Source: Burkholderiales bacterium (GTDB lineage: Bacteria; Pseudomonadota; Gammaproteobacteria; Burkholderiales; Burkholderiaceae). Taken from it: 64,000 nucleotides of DNA. Positions within the stretch are counted from its first letter, which is position 1, and each line of letters starts with the position of its first letter. Both the position numbers and the translations under genes were made by a program. The stretch covers positions 1-64,000 of the forward strand of contig JAJTAZ010000030.1 in the NCBI GenBank assembly GCA_021287185.1, in the 5' to 3' direction. The notes beneath the pieces were generated by a model, which did no database searches, was not told where the DNA came from, and worked only from the letters and a program-made list of their open reading frames with translations. Of this stretch, positions 45,819 through 55,459 are shown piece after piece.

Positions 45819-47786
45819 ATGAGCCAGCATTACATAGAAACCGACATCCGCGTACTCAAAGGATTGGAGCCTGTCAAAGAGCGTCCTGGGATGTACACGC
45901 GCACCGAAAATCCGCTGCACATCATTCAAGAGGTGATTGACAATGCGGCGGACGAAGCGCTCGGTGGTTTTGGTACGGTGATTGCGGTGACGCAGCACAC
46001 AGATGGCTCAATCAGTGTCGAAGACGATGGGCGTGGGATTCCAATCGGGATTCATCCTGAGGAAGGCGTACCCGTGCTTGAAATCGTGTTCACGCGTTTG
46101 CACGCGGGCGGTAAGTTCAATAAAGCCGATGGTGGCGCGTATGCGTTTTCGGGTGGTTTGCACGGTGTCGGGGTATCAGTGACCAACGCACTCTCAACGC
46201 ATTTGGGTGTAACGGTGTGGCGTGACAAACAGGTCGCGAACATCGCGTTCTCGGGCGGTGACGTGGTCGCACCTTTAACAGTTCAACCCGCGGGGCGGGG
46301 CGACAAGAAAAACGGTACGCGTGTGACCATCGTCCCCGATGCCAAATATTTTGATTCACCACACATTCCGCAAGCCGAGTTGGAACGTTTGCTGCGCGCC
46401 AAAGCGGTGCTGATGTCGGGCGTGACCGTCACCTTGACGCAAGAGAAAACAGGTCAGACGCAAACGTGGCTGTACAAAGACGGCTTGCAGGGTTATTTGC
46501 GCGAATATTTAGAGCAGGACGCGCTGATTCCGTTTTTTAGCGGTGCATGGTTTGCACCGAAAAACGATGAGCAGTTCGCTGAGGGCGAGGGCGCGGAATG
46601 GGTGTTGGCGTGGACGCGTGAGGGTGGTTTGCTGCGCGAAAGTTATGTCAACTTAATCGGTACATCTGCGGGTGGCACGCACGAAGCAGGTATTCGTGAG
46701 GGTGTGTTTGGTGCGGTGAAAAGTTTCATTGAATTACACGCCTTGTTGCCCAAAGGTGTGAAATTGATTTCGGATGATGTGTTTAGTCGAGCTTCGTTTG
46801 TGTTATCGGCAAAGGTCTTGGACCCACAATTTCAAGGACAAACCAAAGAGCGTTTGAACAATCGTGACGCAGTGAAATTGGTCGCGCAAGCGACGCGTCC
46901 TGCGCTGGAATTGTGGCTCAATCAACACGTGGATTACGGTAAATTGTTGGCTGAATTGGTGATTAGCCAAGCGCAGGCGCGCAATAAAGCCGCGCAAAAG
47001 GTGGAGAAAAAGAAAAGTTCAGGTGTGGCGGTTTTACCAGGGAAATTGACCGATTGTGAATCGAATGACACGAGTTTGAATGAATTATTTTTGGTTGAGG
47101 GTGATTCGGCAGGCGGCTCGGCGAAAATGGGGCGTGACAAAGAGTTTCAAGCAATTTTGCCACTGCGCGGCAAGGTGCTCAATACGTGGGAAGTGGACAA
47201 AGACCGTTTGTTTGCCAACAATGAGGTACATGACATCGCGGTGGCGATAGGGGTGGATCCGCATGGGATGAATGATGCGGTGGATTTGAGCGGTTTGCGT
47301 TATGGCAAAATTTGTATCTTGTCCGATGCGGACGTGGATGGCTCGCACATTCAGGTGTTGTTGTTGACCTTGTTTTACAAACATTTCCCAAGATTGATTG
47401 AAGCGGGGCATATTTACATCGCCCGTCCGCCATTGTTTCGCGTCGATGTGCCTGCGCGTGGTAAAAAACTCGCGCAAAAAGTCTATTGTTTGGATATGGA
47501 TGAGCTCACACGCATACAGGATAAATTACTCAAAGATGGTATGAAAGAATCCGCATGGCAAGTGTCGCGCTTTAAAGGTTTGGGTGAAATGAACGCCGAG
47601 CAATTGTGGGATACCACCATGAATCCAGACACACGTCGCTTGGCTCAGGTTGGACTGCACGCAGAGTTTGTCGTCGATGACGCGCAAAGTAAAACCATGA
47701 TGCACATGCTCATGGGCAAGACTGAAGCGGCTTCGCGTCGTGCGTGGTTGGAAGAAAAGGGCAATTTGGCCGATGCGGATATATAA
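45819..47786 (+). CDS. parE: DNA topoisomerase IV subunit B
   Basis: A 655-residue GHKL ATPase subunit that drives decatenation of daughter chromosomes. Motifs are VIDNAADEALGG, EDDGRGIPIGIHPEEG, FSGGLHGVGVSVTNALS, the Toprim EGDSAGGSAKMGRD and DADVDGSHIQ. The closing segment FKGLGEMNAEQLWDTTMNP is typical. It has the shorter ParE architecture rather than GyrB. TACAAT lies at 45781-45786, but no clear Shine-Dalgarno sequence. parC is two genes downstream. Confidence 0.96.
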   Translation: MSQHYIETDIRVLKGLEPVKERPGMYTRTENPLHIIQEVIDNAADEALGGFGTVIAVTQHTDGSISVEDDGRGIPIGIHPEEGVPVLEIVFTRLHAGGKFNKADGGAYAFSGGLHGVGVSVTNALSTHLGVTVWRDKQVANIAFSGGDVVAPLTVQPAGRGDKKNGTRVTIVPDAKYFDSPHIPQAELERLLRAKAVLMSGVTVTLTQEKTGQTQTWLYKDGLQGYLREYLEQDALIPFFSGAWFAPKNDEQFAEGEGAEWVLAWTREGGLLRESYVNLIGTSAGGTHEAGIREGVFGAVKSFIELHALLPKGVKLISDDVFSRASFVLSAKVLDPQFQGQTKERLNNRDAVKLVAQATRPALELWLNQHVDYGKLLAELVISQAQARNKAAQKVEKKKSSGVAVLPGKLTDCESNDTSLNELFLVEGDSAGGSAKMGRDKEFQAILPLRGKVLNTWEVDKDRLFANNEVHDIAVAIGVDPHGMNDAVDLSGLRYGKICILSDADVDGSHIQVLLLTLFYKHFPRLIEAGHIYIARPPLFRVDVPARGKKLAQKVYCLDMDELTRIQDKLLKDGMKESAWQVSRFKGLGEMNAEQLWDTTMNPDTRRLAQVGLHAEFVVDDAQSKTMMHMLMGKTEAASRRAWLEEKGNLADADI

Positions 47787-47824
47787 CTTGTTGTTTTTAT
47801 GTGAAAAATTGGCTTATCATCTTG

Positions 47825-47848
47825 AAATGCGACTGGTTCATCGCATTT
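47825..47848. repeat. Perfect inverted repeat after parE
   Basis: AAATGCGA and TCGCATTT, with an eight-base loop, lie 38 bases after parE. The T run is short, so it may be a weak terminator or an operator for the next gene. Confidence 0.5.
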
Positions 47849-47931
47849 AATCCATTAAGCAGTGGGATAATTCCGAGCGTACCATGTGTCTGCGCATATT
47901 ATCAAAGTTTATCAAGGGGTTCGGTACATCA

Positions 47932-48903
47932 ATGGGCATCAAATTAAATTCTCGATGGTTGTGGTTGGTCGCGATTGCACTGGGTTTGACCGTGGGGCAA
48001 ATGGCGCAGGCGGCTCCCGTGCGCAAAAAAGCCGCGGTGGCGCAATCGTCTGCCGACAAAAAAACAGCACAAACGCCAAACCAAGAAGCATCAGACACTT
48101 CTTTGGGTGCCTTGTATGTGTTTGTCGATGAGCAGGGTGTGCCGCATTATTCTTTGCAACCCTTAGATGAGCGTTATGTCTTGTTCTCAAACGCGGGTCT
48201 TGTGATGGATAAAGACGTTAAACTGGCTGTGGCGCAGGTAGAGAAAAAAATTGGTGATGTGTATTACAGTGATGCAATGCTTGGATTGTATGGCGGTCGA
48301 AATTATTATGGTGCCATGTCATCTGCGGTGTCACGCCGTTTGGTGGGCAATCCCTATTTGGCACGTTATGAATCGACCATTCAAAAACACGCTGCCAAAA
48401 AGGGTGTGGATATCAATTTGGTTAAGGCCGTGATGGCGGCTGAATCAGGGTTTAATTCGAGTGCTTTGTCACCCAAAAATGCCATGGGTTTGATGCAAGT
48501 GATTCCGAGTACGGGTGCGCGGTATGGGGTTTCGGTTGAGCAGTTGATGATTCCTGAGCGCAATATTCATGCTGGGGTCAGTTACCTGCGTGATTTATCG
48601 CGCATGTTTCAAGGCCGACCCGAACTGGTGATTGCCGCCTACAACGCAGGCGAAGGCGCGGTGTATAAATACAACCGCCGCATTCCGCCTTACCTCGAAA
48701 CGCAAAACTATGTGCGCAAAGTCATGCAGTATTACCAAGTGTTTGCGGGGCAGTCAATCAACACGCCAATTTTTATCCAAACCAAAACAGGCAAAATGGC
48801 TAAAAACCCAACCGCAATTGGTTGGGATAACAACACTCGACGCAGTATGCAAAGGGTAAAAACCACGGTCGGCTCAAATAAGGCAAGGCTCGTTACCAAT
48901 TAA
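47932..48903 (+). CDS. Periplasmic lytic transglycosylase (SLT domain)
   Basis: A 323-residue exported murein hydrolase. The signal peptide (LWLVAIALGLTVG) is cleaved near AQA. A DUF4124-like stretch YVFVDEQGVPHYSLQP follows, and the SLT domain (about 145-270) has the catalytic Glu in AAESGFNSSALSPKNAMGLMQVIP and later VIAAYNAGEGAVYKY. It cleaves the glycan chain to 1,6-anhydromuramic products. A start at 47884 is in frame but would place extra residues before a good signal peptide. It sits between parE and parC. Confidence 0.9.
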   Translation: MGIKLNSRWLWLVAIALGLTVGQMAQAAPVRKKAAVAQSSADKKTAQTPNQEASDTSLGALYVFVDEQGVPHYSLQPLDERYVLFSNAGLVMDKDVKLAVAQVEKKIGDVYYSDAMLGLYGGRNYYGAMSSAVSRRLVGNPYLARYESTIQKHAAKKGVDINLVKAVMAAESGFNSSALSPKNAMGLMQVIPSTGARYGVSVEQLMIPERNIHAGVSYLRDLSRMFQGRPELVIAAYNAGEGAVYKYNRRIPPYLETQNYVRKVMQYYQVFAGQSINTPIFIQTKTGKMAKNPTAIGWDNNTRRSMQRVKTTVGSNKARLVTN

Positions 48904-48924
48904 GCCACGATTGCTTTAAAATAC

Positions 48925-48954
48925 GCCTCATGGGGAAACCGATGAGGTTTTTTA
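48925..48954 (+). terminator. Terminator between lytic transglycosylase and parC
   Basis: CCTCAT / ATGAGG with a ten-base loop, followed by TTTTTT. Confidence 0.8.
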
Positions 48955-48978
48955 TACCCAAAAATAATAAAGGTTCGT

Positions 48979-51300
48979 ATGCACAACTCCGACGATTTAC
49001 TCACCATAGACAATGACGACACCAAGGTTTTACTTGCACAATACGCCGAGCGTGCGTATTTAGACTACGCAGTTTCGGTGGTCAAAGGGCGCGCCTTGCC
49101 CGATGTGGCCGATGGGCAAAAACCCGTACAACGACGCATTTTATATTCCATGCACGAGATGGGCTTGTCGGCGACCGCCAAACCTGTGAAATCCGCGCGT
49201 GTGGTCGGTGATGTTTTGGGTAAATTTCACCCGCATGGTGATTCATCGGCGTATGAAGCCTTGGTGCGATTGGCGCAGGATTTTTCCCTGCGTTATCCAC
49301 TGATTGACGGGCAAGGTAACTTCGGTTCGCGCGATGGTGATGGTGCGGCGGCGATGCGCTACACTGAAGCACGCTTGACGCCGATTGCCTCATTGTTATT
49401 GGATGAATTGGACATGGGTACAGCGGATTTTGTGCCCAACTACGATGGCTCGATGGAAGAGCCTGCATTGCTGCCCGCACGTTTGCCGTTTGTTTTGCTC
49501 AATGGCGCGTCGGGGATTGCGGTTGGCATGGCGACGGAAATTCCCTCGCACAATTTGAACGAAGTGGCGAGCGCGGCGATTGCCCTGATTAAACGTCCGA
49601 AACTGCCTGATGAAGAACTCGCGCAAATTCTGCCCGCGCCTGACTTCCCAGGTGGTGGACAAATCACCAACAGCCTGACTGAAATCGCGCAAATGTACCA
49701 AACGGGCAAAGGCTCGATTAAGGTGCGCGCACGCTGGCAAATTGAGGAACTCGCGCGCGGTCAATGGCAATTGGTGGTGTATGAATTGCCGCCGAACGCA
49801 TCGAGCCAAAAGGTCTTGGAAGAGATTGAAGAACTCTCTAACCCCAAAGTGAAAACGGGCAAAAAAGCTTTACTGCCTGAGCAACAGAATAACAAAGCCC
49901 TAATCCTCTCAATGCTCGACACTGTGCGTGATGAATCGGGTAAAAATGCACCCGTGCGCCTCGTATTTGAACCGAAATCAAAAAATATTTCGGTCGAAGA
50001 GTTCAGTAACTTTTTACTCTCAAACACCAGTTTGGAAGGTTCGGTGTCGTTGAATCTGGTCATGGTTGGGCGTGATGGGCGACCGTGTCAAAAAACCGTG
50101 CGTGAGGTCTTGATTGAATGGATTTCCTACCGCCAAGACACCGTGACGCGGCGCACTCAGTACAAAGCACAGAAAGTCGCCGACCGTATCCACATCCTCG
50201 AAGGTCGCGAAATCGTTCTGCTCAATATTGATGAAGTGATTCACATCATCCGCGAGTCGGACGAGCCAAAACCCGCATTGATGGCACAATTTAACCTGTC
50301 TGAACGTCAAGCCGAGGATATTTTAGAAATTCGCTTGCGTCAGTTGGCACGGTTGGAGGCGATTAAAATCGAGCAAGAATTGATGAATCTGCGCGATGAG
50401 CTCAAGGGTTTGCAGGAAATGCTCAATGACGAGACCATCCTCAAACGTCAACTCATCAAAGAAATCGAAGCCGACGCGAAAAAATTTGGCGACGAACGCC
50501 GCACCCTGCTCGAAGAAGCACAAAAAGCCAGTGTCAGCGTGGCGGTGGTGGATGAGCCGGTGAGTGTGATTGTCTCAAAAAATGGCTGGGTGCGCGCACG
50601 CACAGGGCATCAAATTGAAGTCAATACGCTCACCTTCAAACAAGGCGACGAATTGCATGATGTCTATACCTGCCGCTCTGTGCAGAATCTCTACGCTATT
50701 GACAGCAAAGGTCGCGCGTATTCAGTGCCTGTGGCCGCGCTCCCAGGTGGGCGTGGTGACGGCGTACCGCTGGCGACTTTGGTGGATGTGCAAGATGGTG
50801 CCATCCTATCGCAATATTATGCAGGTGATGAGAACACCCGTTTGGCAATTGCCACGGCGCAAGGCATGGGCTTTGCCTGCAACGCGGGTGATTTGACATC
50901 GCGTGTGCGTGCGGGTAAAGCCTTTGTCAATTTGAGTGAGGGCGACAGGGTACTGAAAGTCGTGCCAATCGATGCTTTTGATATGTATTTGGCGTGTTTG
51001 GCGGACGATGGACGACTGCTGAATTTCAATTTGGTCGAACTCAAAGAACTCAACAGCGGCGGTAAAGGGGTTATTTTGATGGACATTGAATCCCCCGTTG
51101 AATTGGTTGATGTGTTGCCGAACGATGGCGTGGCATTGATGGTTTTGCACGTCAATCGCACGGGTAAACCACAAGAATTGCGTCTATCGGGTAGCAGTTT
51201 GCAAACCTTCGTTGCTGCGCGTGCGCGCAAGGGTAAAGTAATTGATGCAAAATTTAAAGCGCATGGTTTGAAACGGGTGGTGATACCGACGATGGGGTAA
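48979..51300 (+). CDS. parC: DNA topoisomerase IV subunit A
   Basis: A 773-residue breakage-reunion subunit. The active-site Tyr is in [13 protein letters not shown]. The quinolone-contact helix is [18 protein letters not shown], with the wild-type Ser and acidic residues at the positions of E. coli Ser80 and Glu84. The C-terminal beta-pinwheel is present. AAAGG precedes the ATG. It pairs with parE upstream. It is followed by a run of palindromic repeats. Confidence 0.96.
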   Translation: MHNSDDLLTIDNDDTKVLLAQYAERAYLDYAVSVVKGRALPDVADGQKPVQRRILYSMHEMGLSATAKPVKSARVVGDVLGKFHPHGDSSAYEALVRLAQDFSLRYPLIDGQGNFGSRDGDGAAAMRYTEARLTPIASLLLDELDMGTADFVPNYDGSMEEPALLPARLPFVLLNGASGIAVGMATEIPSHNLNEVASAAIALIKRPKLPDEELAQILPAPDFPGGGQITNSLTEIAQMYQTGKGSIKVRARWQIEELARGQWQLVVYELPPNASSQKVLEEIEELSNPKVKTGKKALLPEQQNNKALILSMLDTVRDESGKNAPVRLVFEPKSKNISVEEFSNFLLSNTSLEGSVSLNLVMVGRDGRPCQKTVREVLIEWISYRQDTVTRRTQYKAQKVADRIHILEGREIVLLNIDEVIHIIRESDEPKPALMAQFNLSERQAEDILEIRLRQLARLEAIKIEQELMNLRDELKGLQEMLNDETILKRQLIKEIEADAKKFGDERRTLLEEAQKASVSVAVVDEPVSVIVSKNGWVRARTGHQIEVNTLTFKQGDELHDVYTCRSVQNLYAIDSKGRAYSVPVAALPGGRGDGVPLATLVDVQDGAILSQYYAGDENTRLAIATAQGMGFACNAGDLTSRVRAGKAFVNLSEGDRVLKVVPIDAFDMYLACLADDGRLLNFNLVELKELNSGGKGVILMDIESPVELVDVLPNDGVALMVLHVNRTGKPQELRLSGSSLQTFVAARARKGKVIDAKFKAHGLKRVVIPTMG

Positions 51301-51310
51301 ATTGTGTTGT

Positions 51311-51419
51311 CGTCAGTGCGAGCCTGAGTGATATTATCGAGGCGCGGTAATCCATCTGAAGTTTGCTGTGGTGACGCGCTATGGATTGCTTCGCTGGTAA
51401 ATCGTCGCTCGCAATGACG
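51311..51419. repeat. Palindromic repeat element, copy B (full length)
   Basis: Ends CGTCAGTGCGAG and CTCGCAATGACG are inverted. Inner inverted parts are TAATCCAT and ATGGATTGCTTCGCTGG. At about 109 bases it is the best-preserved copy. No reading frame; typical of a non-autonomous REP- or MITE-like element. Confidence 0.85.
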
Positions 51420-51451
51420 GGCGTGGGTTAAAGCGCAGTGTATTGGCGAAT

Positions 51452-51520
51452 CGTCATTGCGAGCCTCGAATGATTTTATCGAGGCGCGGCAATCCATCTA
51501 AAGTTTTCTGTGGTGAGGCG
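51452..51520. repeat. Palindromic repeat element, copy C (left half only)
   Basis: It starts CGTCATTGCGAGCCTCGA and matches copy B through CTGTGGTGA, then breaks off. It is replaced by a different inverted segment (GGGTGGGCATTGCCCACC at 51521-51538) and by GCCCCGCCCTACG near 51603. The rest to 51658 holds no gene. Confidence 0.8.
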
Positions 51521-51658
51521 GGGTGGGCATTGCCCACCGATATCCAATACCGCATCCAACGCGAAAAATTGGTCAATGGTGGCTACCCAAAGTAGTGCTT
51601 TTGCCCCGCCCTACGAGAAGCCGCTTTTTACAAATTCAAAGTCATTCGTCATTATTCT

Positions 51659-52090
51659 ATGAGTGCTAAAAATCATTCATCCTCTACAACCCCATGCCCC
51701 TGCGGCACAGCGCAAGCCTATGCGCAGTGCTGTGGTGTCTTTCATTTGGGTGCGCAATTCGCGCCAACTGCGCAGGCGTTGATGCGCTCGCGTTACAGTG
51801 CGTATGTGATGAATGATTTTGCTTACCTGCGCGCGACTTGGCACGCCAGCACTTGCCCCAATGATTTAGGTGCGCAAGATGACAATCATCCAACCACCAA
51901 ATGGTTGGGTTTAACCATCAAAAAAACATGGCAGGGCACGCAAGATAATGAAGCATTTGTTGAATTTATCGCCAAATACAAAATTGGTGGTCAGCGAGTC
52001 GAGCGACTGCACGAAGCCAGTCGATTCGTGCGCGAGAACGGGCGTTGGTTTTATGTTGATGGTGCGTTTTTATCCACACCACGCCAGTAA
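51659..52090 (+). CDS. YchJ-like (UPF0225) SEC-C motif protein
   Basis: A 143-residue protein. The N-terminal SEC-C-like zinc motif is PCPCGTAQAYAQCC, then MRSRYSAYVMNDFAYLRATW and WLGLTIKKTWQG, and the C-terminal RFVRENGRWFYVDG. The family is widespread and of unknown function. The start ATG has no clear ribosome binding site. Its 3' end overlaps the 3' end of the convergent cobalamin adenosyltransferase gene by 40 bases. Confidence 0.88.
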   Translation: MSAKNHSSSTTPCPCGTAQAYAQCCGVFHLGAQFAPTAQALMRSRYSAYVMNDFAYLRATWHASTCPNDLGAQDDNHPTTKWLGLTIKKTWQGTQDNEAFVEFIAKYKIGGQRVERLHEASRFVRENGRWFYVDGAFLSTPRQ

Positions 52091-52623
52091 GTTTCAGTCA
52101 CTTGAGCGTTTTGGTTGAGTAATCGTGCCATGATGAAAAACACATCCGAGCAACGGTTGAGGTATTTGAGGCTGGCGTCATTTTGCGCTTCGGTCTGGTT
52201 GAGCAGAACCAATGCGCGCTCGGCGCGACGCGCGACGCTGCGACAAATATGCGCTTGCGTTGCGCTCGCCGTCCCTGAGGGTAGGATGAATTCTTGGAGC
52301 GTGGGCAGTTGTGCGTTCGCCTGCTCTGCCCAATGCTCGACTTCGTCTAATGCACCTGCACGCAGAAACACCATACCTGGGACAGCGAGTTCTGAGCCAA
52401 TTTCAAATAAATGATGTTGAATTTGTGCTAAAAAATTGTCGAGTGTGCTATCCGCAGAAGTATTGAGCGTGCTGCGCAACACGCCGATGTTTGAGTTCAA
52501 TTCATCTACATCGCCCATTGCATCAAAGCGTGGATGCGCTTTAGACAAGCGCGTGCCATCGGCGAGTGATGATGTGCCGTTGTCTCCCGTGCGGGTGATG
52601 ATTTGGTCGAGGCGGTTGGACAT
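52051..52623 (-). CDS. ATP:cob(I)alamin adenosyltransferase, PduO type
   Basis: A 190-residue enzyme that adds the adenosyl group to cob(I)alamin. It has TRTGDNGTSSLADGTRLSKAHPRFDAMGDVDELNSNIG at the N terminus, SVARRAERALVLL and the C-terminal RCSDVFFIMAR, all typical of PduO/MMAB proteins. The start is the ATG before SNRLDQ; repeat copy D lies directly upstream. It is probably read from yajQ or from a promoter inside or beside the repeat. It implies use of vitamin B12 somewhere in the genome. Confidence 0.92.
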   Translation of the reverse strand: MSNRLDQIITRTGDNGTSSLADGTRLSKAHPRFDAMGDVDELNSNIGVLRSTLNTSADSTLDNFLAQIQHHLFEIGSELAVPGMVFLRAGALDEVEHWAEQANAQLPTLQEFILPSGTASATQAHICRSVARRAERALVLLNQTEAQNDASLKYLNRCSDVFFIMARLLNQNAQVTETYWRGVDKNAPST

Positions 52624-52640
52624 GGAGGCTTTCTTGGGTT

Positions 52641-52728
52641 GCATCGTTGTGAGGAACGATGCAATCCATCGGTGCATCAAGTGTGCGTTGTGGATTGCTT
52701 CGCTGATAAAGCGTCACTCGCAATGACG
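52641..52728. repeat. Palindromic repeat element, copy D
   Basis: It ends GTCACTCGCAATGACG, with inner GCAATCCATC and GTGGATTGCTTCGCTG; the left end is diverged (CGTTGTGAGGAACGATGC). It lies between yajQ and the adenosyltransferase start. Confidence 0.8.
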
Positions 52729-52738
52729 GGTTTCAATA

Positions 52739-53224
52739 TCAATCACGGAAATTATCAAAGGTCAAAGGCAAGTCTTCCATATCCTTGCGCAGCATCGCCA
52801 TCACGCTTTGCAAATCATCACGTTTGCCGCCCGTCACGCGCACCGCATCGCCTTGAATGCTGGCTTGAACTTTGATTTTCGAGTCTTTGATGAGTTTGAC
52901 GATTTTTTTCGCGTCCTCAGTCGCCACCCCATTTTTGACTTGGATGACTTGCTTGACTTTGTCGCCCCCCATTTTTTGCACATCTTTTTCAACCAAAAAA
53001 CGCACGTCCACATTGCGTTTGGCACATTTGTTACGCAACACGTCAAGGACTTGTTCGAGTTGAAATTCTGAGTCGGCGAACGCGGTTAATTCAAATTCTT
53101 TTTGCTCAACGCGTGCGTCTGAGCCTTTGAAGTCAAAACGACCTGTGATTTCTTTGTTGGTTTGCTCGACCGCGTTGCGCAATTCAACCGCATCGGCTTT
53201 AAGGACTGTGTCAAATGAGGGCAT
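52739..53224 (-). CDS. yajQ: YajQ-family nucleotide-binding protein
   Basis: A 161-residue protein of UPF0234. The N terminus is [26 protein letters not shown], the middle [13 protein letters not shown], and the end [22 protein letters not shown]. YajQ-type proteins bind nucleotides; some bind cyclic di-GMP. AAGGAA lies seven bases before the ATG. It is divergent from murB. Confidence 0.95.
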   Translation of the reverse strand: MPSFDTVLKADAVELRNAVEQTNKEITGRFDFKGSDARVEQKEFELTAFADSEFQLEQVLDVLRNKCAKRNVDVRFLVEKDVQKMGGDKVKQVIQVKNGVATEDAKKIVKLIKDSKIKVQASIQGDAVRVTGGKRDDLQSVMAMLRKDMEDLPLTFDNFRD

Positions 53225-53269
53225 GGTGTTTCCTTTTTATCAATGTTTATCGGTGAAATTATACTGCAT

Positions 53270-53278
53270 TGGTATAAT
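53270..53278 (+). promoter_or_regulatory. Extended -10 promoter of murB
   Basis: TGGTATAAT is an extended -10 box, 26 bases before the murB ATG. The -35 region is weak, as often seen with an extended -10. Confidence 0.55.
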
Positions 53279-53304
53279 GCAGGCTCAATTTTACACAGAC
53301 TCTG

Positions 53305-54381
53305 ATGAAAATGACTGCACACACAACGCCCACCATCGCACACCACATGGATTTAACTGCGTTCAATACCTTGGGGTTTTCGGTATCTGCCGAGCGATAC
53401 ATCGCTGTGCGAGACACGCCATCGTTCATTCAATGGTGGTGTGCGCCTGAACAAGCCACACTGCGTGAACAACCTCGATTCATCCTCGGCGGTGGCAGCA
53501 ATTTGGTACTCACGCAAGACATCCGAGCACTGGTTTTGCATCTGCAAACCGTGGGCATGCAAGAAGTCAAACGCGACGACACGCATGTTTGGATAGAGGT
53601 TCAGGCAGGTGAAGTCTGGCACGATTGGGTGATGCACACCGTGGCGCAAGGTTGGGCTGGGGTGGAGAACCTCGCGCTCATCCCTGGAACCGTTGGCGCA
53701 AGCCCTGTGCAAAATATCGGTGCGTATGGCATGGAAGCAGGGCAGGCGATTGAATACGTGACTGTTTTTGATTTTGCGACCTTACAAACGGTACAAATTG
53801 CCGCGCAAGAGTGCGCTTTTGCTTACCGCGACAGCCTATTCAAACACGCGCTGCACAACGGGCAAGCGCATTACCTCATCACCTCAGTGTGTTTTAAATT
53901 ACGCCATGATTTACGCGATTGGCAAGCGACGCTGGGCTATGGCGATGTGGCGAGTCGTGTGGCTGAAAATACCCAAGGGCGTGCTATTCGCCCCAGTGAT
54001 GTGGCGCAAGCCATCATCGGTATTCGCAGCAGCAAACTGCCCGACCCCAAAATTTTGGGCAATGCGGGCAGTTTTTTTAAAAACCCTGTGGTGGACAAAA
54101 CCCAAGCCGATGCGCTCAAAACGCAGTACGACAAACTTCCGTGCTACCCAATGGCGGATGGGCGCGTCAAACTTGCAGCGGGCTGGTTGATTGAGCAAGC
54201 GGGTTGGAAAGGGGCGCGCTCAGCCGATGGTCATGTGGGCGTGTATGACAAGCAGGCTTTGGTGCTGGTCAATCATGGCGGTGGCACAGGTGCGCAGTTG
54301 ATGGGATTCGCACGCGTGATTGCCGATGATGTACAAAGTAAGTTCGGTGTGACGATAGAACCTGAACCAATCGTGGTTTAA
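53305..54381 (+). CDS. murB: UDP-N-acetylenolpyruvoylglucosamine reductase
   Basis: A 358-residue FAD enzyme making UDP-MurNAc for peptidoglycan. The FAD-binding parts are ILGGGSNLVLT and NLALIPGTVGASPVQNIGAYG, with YRDSLFK, RSSKLPDP, LGNAGSFFKNPVV and the C-terminal VGVYDKQALVLVN. It has the length and insert of type I MurB. Two in-frame ATG codons (53305 and 53311) are possible. Confidence 0.96.
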   Translation: MKMTAHTTPTIAHHMDLTAFNTLGFSVSAERYIAVRDTPSFIQWWCAPEQATLREQPRFILGGGSNLVLTQDIRALVLHLQTVGMQEVKRDDTHVWIEVQAGEVWHDWVMHTVAQGWAGVENLALIPGTVGASPVQNIGAYGMEAGQAIEYVTVFDFATLQTVQIAAQECAFAYRDSLFKHALHNGQAHYLITSVCFKLRHDLRDWQATLGYGDVASRVAENTQGRAIRPSDVAQAIIGIRSSKLPDPKILGNAGSFFKNPVVDKTQADALKTQYDKLPCYPMADGRVKLAAGWLIEQAGWKGARSADGHVGVYDKQALVLVNHGGGTGAQLMGFARVIADDVQSKFGVTIEPEPIVV

Positions 54382-54424
54382 AAACGCGGCAGGCAGCGCT
54401 CGGTCGCGCGCTTTGGTTCAGGTA

Positions 54425-54871
54425 TTATTTCGTCCCCGTGCTGCCAAATCCGCCGACACCCCGATCGGACGCATCAAAATCAGCCACTAAATTAAACTGC
54501 GCTTGTACCACAGGGACGATGACCATTTGCGCGATGCGCTCAAATGGCTCGATGATGAATGCGGTGTTGCCGCGATTCCATGTGGAGACCATCAGTTCAC
54601 CTTGATAATCCGAATCAATTAAGCCGACCAAGTTGCCCAAAACCACGCCGTGCTTGTGCCCCAAGCCTGAGCGTGGCAGTATTATCGCGGCATAGTTGGC
54701 ATCGGCCAAATGAATCGCCAAACCTGTGGGAATCAAAACCGTTTGCCCTGGTTCTAAGACGATTTTGTCAGAGATACACGCGCGTAAATCGAGGCCTGCG
54801 CTGCCTGCTGTGGCATAATGCGGCAATTGGTTTTGAATCAATGGATTGATGATTTTAACGTCAATGTGCAT
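54425..54871 (-). CDS. dut: dUTP diphosphatase
   Basis: A 148-residue trimeric dUTPase turning dUTP into dUMP. Motifs in order: [42 protein letters not shown] and [10 protein letters not shown]. The ATG has AAGGAA upstream. It is divergent from nudB across 64 bases. Convergent with murB. Confidence 0.96.
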   Translation of the reverse strand: MHIDVKIINPLIQNQLPHYATAGSAGLDLRACISDKIVLEPGQTVLIPTGLAIHLADANYAAIILPRSGLGHKHGVVLGNLVGLIDSDYQGELMVSTWNRGNTAFIIEPFERIAQMVIVPVVQAQFNLVADFDASDRGVGGFGSTGTK

Positions 54872-54935
54872 GGTGAATTCCTTATTGAATGAACGGCGCA
54901 TTGTAAACGATTTGACCGTTTGAATGAAGGTTTAG

Positions 54936-55394
54936 ATGAAGCCCCCTAAGATTCCGCGCTCGGTTTTGGTGATGATACACACCCCTGATATGCAGTTTTT
55001 GCTGCTTAAACGGGTGTGTAAAAACGAGTTTGATTGTGATTTTTGGCAATCGGTCACAGGCAGTTTGGACTTTGAGGATGAGTTGCCCATCGATGCGGCG
55101 CGGCGTGAGTTGTTCGAGGAAACGGGTTTGCGCGCTGAGGATTACGAGTTTCGTGATTTGATGCACACCGCTGAGTATGAGATTTTTCCCGAATGGCGGT
55201 ATCGGTATGCGCAGGGTGTGACGCACAATACTGAATATCAGTTTGCATTGTGTGTGCCTGACACCACCGTGGCGGTGCGCTTGGCTGAGGGCGAGCATAC
55301 TGATTTTCAGTGGTTGCCTGCGCGTGAAGCGGCGGATTTGTGTTTTTCGTGGAACAATGCGGGTGCGATTCGGAAGTTAGCGGGAATTGATTGA
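54936..55394 (+). CDS. nudB: Dihydroneopterin triphosphate diphosphatase (NudB-like)
   Basis: A 152-residue Nudix hydrolase. The Nudix box is GSLDFEDELPIDAARRELFEETG. FWQSVTGS before it, and FPEWRYRYAQGVTHNTEYQFAL after it, are features of NudB. It removes pyrophosphate from dihydroneopterin triphosphate in folate synthesis. GAAGG is five bases before the ATG. It links functionally to folE2 at 60781. Confidence 0.87.
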   Translation: MKPPKIPRSVLVMIHTPDMQFLLLKRVCKNEFDCDFWQSVTGSLDFEDELPIDAARRELFEETGLRAEDYEFRDLMHTAEYEIFPEWRYRYAQGVTHNTEYQFALCVPDTTVAVRLAEGEHTDFQWLPAREAADLCFSWNNAGAIRKLAGID

Positions 55395-55409
55395 GGAAAA
55401 AAAGACTAT

Positions 55410-55440
55410 AAAAAAGGGCAAATTTTTTTGCCCTTTTTGT
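55410..55440. terminator. Bidirectional terminator between nudB and fumarase
   Basis: AAAAAGGGCAAA / TTTGCCCTTTTT with a T-rich loop, between convergent genes. Confidence 0.92.
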
Positions 55441-55459
55441 TTATTAATGCGATATGCGT

